Of a DNA stretch of 19,184 bases, positions 13,882 through 19,184 are shown piece after piece. The notes beneath the pieces were generated by a model that was not told the origin of the DNA, searched no databases, and saw nothing but the letters and a program-made list of their open reading frames with translations. The position numbers were made by a program, and so were the translations under genes. Location: assembly GCA_003233295.1 (NCBI GenBank), contig QILJ01000298.1, positions 1 to 19,184 on the forward strand, given 5' to 3'. Source of the DNA: Ignavibacteria bacterium (lineage in GTDB: Bacteria > Bacteroidota > Ignavibacteria > Ignavibacteriales > Melioribacteraceae). Within the stretch, counting starts at the first letter, position 1; each line of letters starts with the position of its first letter.

Positions 13882-15630
13882 ATGGTAAAATTATCTTCTC
13901 TAAATAGATATTTTAAGCGTTACAAAGGTAAATTGGCTTTGGGAATTGTTTTTATTCTCATTTCCGATATCACGCAGGTTTACATTCCCATTTTATTAAA
14001 AGACAGTATTGATGCAATTCAAAACCACTTAAACTATGACCTTATAGTTAAGTATGCAATAATGATTGTCGGCGCAGCTATTATCAGTGGTATTTTCAGA
14101 TTTTTGATAAGAGAAACAATAATAGTTGTCTCACGAAAAATTGAGTACGATCTGCGTCAAGATTTTTGGGAACACTTACTGAAATTATCCTATCGGTTCT
14201 ATCAGAATAATTCGACCGGTAATATTATGGCTCATGCTACAAACGATATCGCTGCAGTCCGCATGTATATTGGACCAGCGGTAATGTACTCAATTGATAC
14301 AATGATAAAATTTATTATTGTCATTTCAATTATGATAACACTTAGTCCGGAATTAACTCTTTACACACTTCTGCCTCTTCCTATTTTATCATTTTTAGTT
14401 TATAAACTGAGTAAAAAGATCCATAAAAAATTCACTTTGATTCAAGAGAAATTTTCCGATCTAACAGCTAAAGCACAGGAAAACTTTTCAGGCATTCGTG
14501 TCATTAAGTCTTATGTGCGGGAGAAATACGAGATAGATGAGTTTGCAAAGCTGAGTGATGAATATTTGAAAAGAAATATGGACAAGATCAAAATCCAAGC
14601 CTTTTTTATGCCGCTGCTCTTCCTTATAACAGGGCTATCAATTATTCTTGTAATTCTGGTCGGCGGTAATATGGTAATAAACCATCAACTCACTCTCGGC
14701 GATATCATTGCTTTTATTGCTTTTCTCGGATTACTCATCTGGCCTACAATTGCTTTCGGGTGGGTTGCTAACATTATTCAGCAGGCTGGCGCAAGTCTTA
14801 AAAGGCTTCAAAAAATTTATGATGAAGAAATTGAAATCAAAGATTCTCCGGAGACGGATGCTTCAATTCAATCAATAAACGGAACTATCAGATTTGAGAA
14901 TGTTTCTTTCCAGTATAACAAAGATCAAGAACCGGTTATTAAAAACATTAATATTGAAGTACCGCAAGGCACAACCCTTGCTATTGTTGGGCATACTGGA
15001 GTTGGCAAAAGCAGTTTTGTTAATTTGATGCCGCGACTTTACGATACGACCTCAGGCAGAATTCTAATAGATGATAAGGATATAAAGACGATCCCCCTTT
15101 CTGTACTTCGCAGAAATATCGGGATAGTTCCGCAGGAGACTTTTCTATTTTCCGATACATTAAAAAATAATATCCTTTACGGTGTTGAAAACGGGAACGA
15201 TGAACTATTATATAATGTAGCTGAAATATCACAACTGAGCAAAGATGTGAATGATTTCCCTAAGAAATACGAAACAATTCTCGGTGAAAGAGGGATCACT
15301 CTTTCCGGTGGACAGAAGCAGAGGACTTGTTTAGCAAGAGCTTTAGCCATTGATCCTAAAATTTTAATTCTTGATGACAGCTTATCGGCAGTCGATACAA
15401 AAACCGAAGAAGAAATTTTGAAGAACTTAAAAACTTTTATGCGTAACAGAACGAGCATTATCATCAGTCATAGAATATCAACAGTAAAAGATGCAGATAA
15501 CATTATAGTACTTGCCGACGGAATAATAAAAGAGGAAGGTACGCACGAACAACTTCTTGAACTCGGTGGCATATACTATGAACTTTACAATAAACAATTA
15601 CTGGAAGAAGAACTGGAGGAGATTTCATGA
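13882..15630 (+). CDS. ABC exporter half-transporter, subunit with degenerate Walker B
   Basis: A 582-residue ABCB-type exporter half: six membrane helices in residues 1-310, then a nucleotide-binding domain. Walker A is GHTGVGKSS (370-378), the signature is canonical LSGGQ (474-478), and Walker B is ILILDD (494-499), where Asp499 replaces the catalytic Glu. The D-loop is SAVD and the switch His is in ISHRIS. The combination of a normal signature with an Asp at the catalytic position is typical of one half of heterodimeric exporters such as TM287/288 and BmrCD. The partner gene starts 46 bp downstream and has the complementary defect. Substrates of such exporters include drugs, lipids and peptides; nothing here identifies one. 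The start ATG follows a GGATAT segment; there is no clear competing start. Confidence 0.93.
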   Translation: MVKLSSLNRYFKRYKGKLALGIVFILISDITQVYIPILLKDSIDAIQNHLNYDLIVKYAIMIVGAAIISGIFRFLIRETIIVVSRKIEYDLRQDFWEHLLKLSYRFYQNNSTGNIMAHATNDIAAVRMYIGPAVMYSIDTMIKFIIVISIMITLSPELTLYTLLPLPILSFLVYKLSKKIHKKFTLIQEKFSDLTAKAQENFSGIRVIKSYVREKYEIDEFAKLSDEYLKRNMDKIKIQAFFMPLLFLITGLSIILVILVGGNMVINHQLTLGDIIAFIAFLGLLIWPTIAFGWVANIIQQAGASLKRLQKIYDEEIEIKDSPETDASIQSINGTIRFENVSFQYNKDQEPVIKNINIEVPQGTTLAIVGHTGVGKSSFVNLMPRLYDTTSGRILIDDKDIKTIPLSVLRRNIGIVPQETFLFSDTLKNNILYGVENGNDELLYNVAEISQLSKDVNDFPKKYETILGERGITLSGGQKQRTCLARALAIDPKILILDDSLSAVDTKTEEEILKNLKTFMRNRTSIIISHRISTVKDADNIIVLADGIIKEEGTHEQLLELGGIYYELYNKQLLEEELEEIS

Positions 15631-15676
15631 CATCCAGCAATTTAGTTTCCAGTTATCATAATCCAGTTACCGGCAC

Positions 15677-17464
15677 ATGGCAGACTTAAACATAGAAGAT
15701 GAAATATTAGGCAAAGCATACGATGCTAAATTAATGAAGCGTCTGCTTGGATATGTAAAACCTTACAAAAAGTATGTGGTTATTGCAATACTTATGAACA
15801 TTGTTGTTGCCGCACTCGGTCCTTTACGTCCTTACTTAACAAAGATTGCAATTGATGATTACATTGAGAATAGCGATTATAACGGGCTGATATTGATTTC
15901 GGTTCTTCTGTTAGGTACGCTTATATTCCAAGCGTTTGTGCAGTATTTTCTTACTTACTTTACGCAGTTGATGGGACAAAAAATAATTTTCGATATCAGA
16001 GTAAAACTCTTTTCTCATATTCAGAAACTTGCATTAAAATATTTCGATAAAACCCCAATAGGCAGATTGGTTACACGCGCAACTAATGATGTTGAATCTC
16101 TGAACGAGCTTTTTTCCTCAGGAATTGTTATGATATTCAGCGATGTATTCATCATTATATGGATATTGGCTTTTATGCTTTTTATGTCTTGGCAGTTAAC
16201 GCTGGTATCGCTATCGGTACTGCCAATACTGGTTTATGCTACTTTTCTATTCAGAAAGAAAGTGCGGGAATCATACCGCGACGTTCGGTTTCAATTAGCA
16301 AGATTGAATAGTTACATGCAGGAACATGTTTCCGGAATGAATATTATTCAGATCTTTTCCAAGGAGAAAGATGAGAAGTCAAAATTCGCAGAGATCAATG
16401 CCGGTCATCGTAAAGCCAATATAGATTCGATTTTTTACTATGCCATTTTTTATCCCATTGTTGAGATACTTAGTTCATTTGCAGTCGCTTTAATTATTTG
16501 GTACGGCGGCGGTAATGTTATCCAAAGCAGCATGACTATTGGTGTTCTCTTTGCCTTTATCCAATATACCGAAATGTTTTTCAGACCGATCAGAGACCTA
16601 TCGGAAAAATATAATATTATGCAGACTGCAATGGCTTCATCGGAAAGAATATTTAAACTTCTTGATAATGATACATTTATCGATGATCCGGCTGTCCCGA
16701 AAATATTAGAAAAATTTGAGGGCAGTGTTGAGTTTAAGAATGTCTGGTTCGCTTACAATTCTGATGATTATGTGCTGAAGGATATTTCATTCAAAGTAAA
16801 CGCGGGTGAAACTGTTGCTATTGTTGGGGCAACCGGCGCCGGGAAGTCAAGTATTATTAATCTGCTCAACCGTTTTTATGATGTTAACAAAGGTGAAATA
16901 TTAGTCGACGGGATTAATTTAAAATCTATTACCAAGGAAGATCTTCGCTCACATATTTCAATAGTGCTGCAGGATATTTATCTGTTCTCGGGAACAATTA
17001 GGTCAAACATTAATTTGGGCTATAGCTTAATAACCGATGAGCAGATAATCAAAGCGGCAAAGACAGTAGGTGCACACGATTTCATTTCAAAACTTCCTAA
17101 CAAATACGATGAAAGTGTTAAGGAGAAAGGTGCAACTTTAAGTGTCGGTCAAAAACAGCTCATCTCTTTTGCCCGTGCGTTGGCATTTGATCCGCAGATC
17201 CTAATACTCGACGAAGCAACATCCAGCATAGATACCGAGTCGGAGTTATTAATTCAAAAAGCAATTCAAGAACTTCTGAAAGGAAGAACCTCCATTGTAA
17301 TTGCTCACCGCCTATCAACCATCCAGAACTCCGATAAGATAATAGTTCTGCACAAGGGCGAGATCAAGGAAGTAGGAACTCATCAGCAGCTTTTGAATAA
17401 AAGGGGAATTTATTATAAGTTGTATCAATTGCAGTATAAAGATCAGGAAATTTTAAAAACTTAA
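15677..17464 (+). CDS. ABC exporter half-transporter, catalytic partner subunit
   Basis: A 595-residue ABC exporter half with an N-terminal cytosolic lead (MADLNIEDEILGKAYDAKLMKRLLGYVKPYKK), six membrane helices to about residue 325, and a nucleotide-binding domain. Walker A is GATGAGKSS (384-392). Walker B is LILDE (509-513), with the catalytic Glu513. The signature is LSVGQ (488-492), where the usual first Gly is Val. In the heterodimer, this subunit's Walker A/B pairs with the good LSGGQ of the upstream subunit, forming the hydrolytic site. Its LSVGQ pairs with the Asp499 site, forming the degenerate one. The reading frame and length are normal. It is cotranscribed with the upstream partner and probably with the fructose-bisphosphatase gene, whose ATG lies 12 bp after this stop. 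Confidence 0.93.
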   Translation: MADLNIEDEILGKAYDAKLMKRLLGYVKPYKKYVVIAILMNIVVAALGPLRPYLTKIAIDDYIENSDYNGLILISVLLLGTLIFQAFVQYFLTYFTQLMGQKIIFDIRVKLFSHIQKLALKYFDKTPIGRLVTRATNDVESLNELFSSGIVMIFSDVFIIIWILAFMLFMSWQLTLVSLSVLPILVYATFLFRKKVRESYRDVRFQLARLNSYMQEHVSGMNIIQIFSKEKDEKSKFAEINAGHRKANIDSIFYYAIFYPIVEILSSFAVALIIWYGGGNVIQSSMTIGVLFAFIQYTEMFFRPIRDLSEKYNIMQTAMASSERIFKLLDNDTFIDDPAVPKILEKFEGSVEFKNVWFAYNSDDYVLKDISFKVNAGETVAIVGATGAGKSSIINLLNRFYDVNKGEILVDGINLKSITKEDLRSHISIVLQDIYLFSGTIRSNINLGYSLITDEQIIKAAKTVGAHDFISKLPNKYDESVKEKGATLSVGQKQLISFARALAFDPQILILDEATSSIDTESELLIQKAIQELLKGRTSIVIAHRLSTIQNSDKIIVLHKGEIKEVGTHQQLLNKRGIYYKLYQLQYKDQEILKT

Positions 17465-17476
17465 TTGGAGAAAATT

Positions 17477-18487
17477 ATGAATAGCTTCATGACAATCCAA
17501 CGCCACATTCTTGAGGGGGAGAAAAAACATCCGGAAGCAACGGGTGAATTATCCGCGCTGTTATCTGACCTTACAATGGCAGCAAAAGTAATTTCACTGG
17601 AGGTGAATAAAGCTGGACTTGTTGATGTTCTTGGTTTTACCGGCGATAAAAATGTTCATGGAGAACAAGTAAAGAAACTCGATATTTTCTCTCATGAAAT
17701 GATGATCCATGCAATGAACCACGGAGGTCACTTGGCGGTTATGGCTTCTGAAGAAGAGGAAGACATAATCCATATTCCGGAACGACACCATCGAGGAAAA
17801 TACGTGCTGCTGTTTGATCCTCTTGACGGTTCATCTAATATTGATGCTAATGTTTCTGTAGGCACAATTTTTTCGATCTATAAAAGAATATCTCCCGAAG
17901 GAGGACCCGGTACAATGGAAGATTGTCTGCAGCCCGGGCATAAACAAGTAGCTGCGGGATATGTAGTTTATGGTTCAAGTACAATAATGGTTTATACTGC
18001 GGGCGATGGTGTACACGGTTTTACACTCGATCCTGCATTCGGAGAATTTTTACTCTCACATCCAAACATACAAACGCCAAAAACCGCAAACATATACAGC
18101 CTGAATGAGGGGAACTATAAATACTGGCATAAAGGATTGAAAAAGTATATCAAATATATTCAAGATGCCGACGACCGCCGCGGTAAACCATATTCTGCCC
18201 GCTATATCGGTTCGATGGTTGCCGATATTCACCGCAACTTACTCTATGGAGGTATCTTCATTTATCCGGCTGATAGAAGAAGTCCTAACGGAAAATTAAG
18301 ACTGCTTTATGAATGCAACCCGATGGCGTTTATTGTTGAACAAGCGGGCGGCAGAGCAATAGACGGTAAACGAAGAATTCTGGATGTTAAACCGAAAGCC
18401 CTGCATCAGCGTATTCCAATTTACATCGGAAGCGAGAGCGCTGTTAACATGGTCGAAAGATTTCTTCAAGAAGAAGAAGGGTATTGA
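17477..18487 (+). CDS. fbp: Fructose-1,6-bisphosphatase, class I
   Basis: A 336-residue cytosolic enzyme, the normal length for class I. It hydrolyses fructose 1,6-bisphosphate to fructose 6-phosphate and phosphate, a control point of gluconeogenesis. The metal-binding motif [11 protein letters not shown] lies at 113-123, with the upstream SEEEE acidic patch (91-95) and the GDKN loop (56-59). The sugar-phosphate binding part shows [26 protein letters not shown] and the [20 protein letters not shown] helix. I chose ATG 17477 over an in-frame TTG at 17465 because GGAG at 17467-17470 is well placed for it. It follows the second ABC gene by 12 bp and so is probably read through from that operon, an unusual pairing with no obvious functional link. 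A weak terminator follows. Confidence 0.95.
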   Translation: MNSFMTIQRHILEGEKKHPEATGELSALLSDLTMAAKVISLEVNKAGLVDVLGFTGDKNVHGEQVKKLDIFSHEMMIHAMNHGGHLAVMASEEEEDIIHIPERHHRGKYVLLFDPLDGSSNIDANVSVGTIFSIYKRISPEGGPGTMEDCLQPGHKQVAAGYVVYGSSTIMVYTAGDGVHGFTLDPAFGEFLLSHPNIQTPKTANIYSLNEGNYKYWHKGLKKYIKYIQDADDRRGKPYSARYIGSMVADIHRNLLYGGIFIYPADRRSPNGKLRLLYECNPMAFIVEQAGGRAIDGKRRILDVKPKALHQRIPIYIGSESAVNMVERFLQEEEGY

Positions 18488-18503
18488 TCAGAAGAATCGA
18501 TTG

Positions 18504-18521
18504 AATAGTTTCACTATTTTT
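18504..18521 (+). terminator. Possible weak intrinsic terminator after fbp
   Basis: AATAGT (18504-18509) pairs perfectly with ACTATT (18513-18518) across TTC, and T residues continue to 18521. It lies 16 bp after the fbp stop codon. The stem is short and AT-rich, so efficiency is doubtful, but the position is right. Confidence 0.3.
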
Positions 18522-18802
18522 GAAAACAAAATCTTTTTTTCCCTTTCGATCAATTAGTCGTCAGCTATTTTAAATCTATCGCTGATAATGTTGAGTTTCT
18601 CTAAATATTTAATAATTTATATTTCACAGGAAACAGACTAATGGGTTAAAACCCAAATATTTTTGCTGTATTATAATCCACACTTTTACGGATATGTTAA
18701 ATCAAAAACAAATTTTGCGTAAGATGAGTTAGTAAATTAAATTACTTGAATAGTAAAAAATAATAGTTTATTTTGGAATAAATAATAGAGATATACCCAA
18801 AG
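18522..18802. other. Intergenic DNA, no gene seen
   Basis: About 280 bp of very AT-rich sequence has no credible coding frame on either strand. The only structure I see is a small palindrome, TGGGTTAAAACCCA (18642-18655), followed by AATATTTTTG. It could be a minor terminator-like hairpin. Confidence 0.4.
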
Positions 18803-18895
18803 CAAAGTGGTTTTCGGATTTTACAAAACTTCTCTCTCTTTGTAAGAGGGACTGAAGTGAGTTATTCTATAAAACAAAATCCGAAAACCACTTTG
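18803..18895. repeat. Foldback (MITE-like) element with 20-bp perfect arms
   Basis: Arms at 18803-18822 (beginning CAAAGTGGTTTTCGG) and 18876-18895 (ending AAAACCACTTTG) are exact reverse complements over 20 bp, separated by 53 bp. Inside them a second stem forms. ACTTC (18828-18832) and TCTCTCTT (18833-18840) pair with AAGAGGGA (18844-18851) and GAAGT (18854-18858), with one G-U pair and a 2-nt bulge. The nested hairpin form suggests a small non-autonomous mobile or REP-like repeat, or a strong bidirectional terminator. No transposase or target duplication was identified. Confidence 0.7.
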
Positions 18896-18909
18896 TGAAT
18901 AGTATACTT

Positions 18910-19098
18910 ATGGAAACAATAAAGATTAAAAGACATATTTCATCTACAACTCTGAGAATAAGAGAGTTGGAAAAATTCATTAATAAAAATGTTCAAATAT
19001 CAATTTCTCCAATTGAAGAAAACAGAAAAAAAAACATTGAAGAACTATTATCAATTTCGCAATGGGATATAATTGAAAATGATGTTAAGGTGAAATAA
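18910..19098 (+). CDS. Small antitoxin-like protein of unknown function
   Basis: A 62-residue protein from ATG 18910; an in-frame GTG at 18895 would add five residues but lies on the edge of the foldback arm. The pattern METIKIKRHISSTTLRIRELEKFINKNVQISISPI followed by an acidic/lysine-rich stretch and a C-terminal WDIIEND segment resembles small orphan antitoxins that have a beta-hairpin N-terminus and a toxin-binding tail. No toxin gene is seen in the remaining 86 bp of the window or upstream. The predicted protein has no membrane segment. It may be an antitoxin whose partner lies beyond the edge, a solitary remnant, or a chance frame. The identification is tentative. Confidence 0.45.
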   Translation: METIKIKRHISSTTLRIRELEKFINKNVQISISPIEENRKKNIEELLSISQWDIIENDVKVK

Positions 19099-19184
19099 AC
19101 CACCTGCGAAATAAGCGAATTTAAGAATATCGGCAACTATTGTTAGATAATTTTAAAATTAAGCGAACATTAGGTTGTGCAAAC

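Overview
This AT-rich 19.2 kb window looks like part of a chromosome from the Bacteroidota/Ignavibacteriota side of the FCB group. The grounds are the overall protein flavour and two promoter-like sites carrying a Bacteroidetes-type -7 box (TATATTTG), paired with a TTG/TTTG -33 box. The lineage is an inference; no rRNA or other marker gene is present.

Positions 1-7463 (minus strand) hold one long metal-resistance operon. It reads, in transcription order: an ArsR/SmtB-family metal sensor, a small cysteine-containing exported protein, a TolC-like outer-membrane factor, a periplasmic adaptor, a heavy-metal RND pump, a PII-family signalling protein, a membrane-anchored OB-fold-like protein and a DUF302 protein cut by the window edge. 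The sensor keeps the complete zinc-type alpha5 ligand set and the ELCVCD alpha3 motif, so divalent or soft metal cations (Zn/Cd/Pb/Co class) are the likely signal and cargo. A 10-bp perfect inverted repeat overlaps the sensor's own promoter.

Positions 7546-9392 (plus strand, divergent) hold a mercury-type MerR regulator and a flavin disulfide reductase. A MerR-type dyad lies in the centre of an over-long spacer, but the flanking boxes are Bacteroidetes-like. The reductase has a CxxxxC pair but lacks the hallmark residues of mercuric reductase.

Positions 9522-13618 look like a decaying block. An acetolactate-synthase-like gene is broken by an exact 16-bp tandem duplication, and the adjoining aldehyde dehydrogenase carries two frameshifts. 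A small membrane-protein gene follows, then a defective IS200-type element with a premature stop and a probable frameshift near its start. Assembly error is an alternative explanation for the breaks.

Positions 13882-18487 (plus strand) hold an operon-like run of two ABC exporter half-transporters and a class I fructose-1,6-bisphosphatase. The two ABC subunits have complementary defects: subunit 1 has Asp in place of the Walker B Glu, and subunit 2 has LSVGQ in place of LSGGQ. They should therefore form a heterodimer with one degenerate ATP site.

Positions 18488-19184 hold non-coding DNA, a 93-bp foldback element with 20-bp perfect arms, and a small antitoxin-like ORF that begins at the edge of that element. 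I saw no rRNA, tRNA or CRISPR array.
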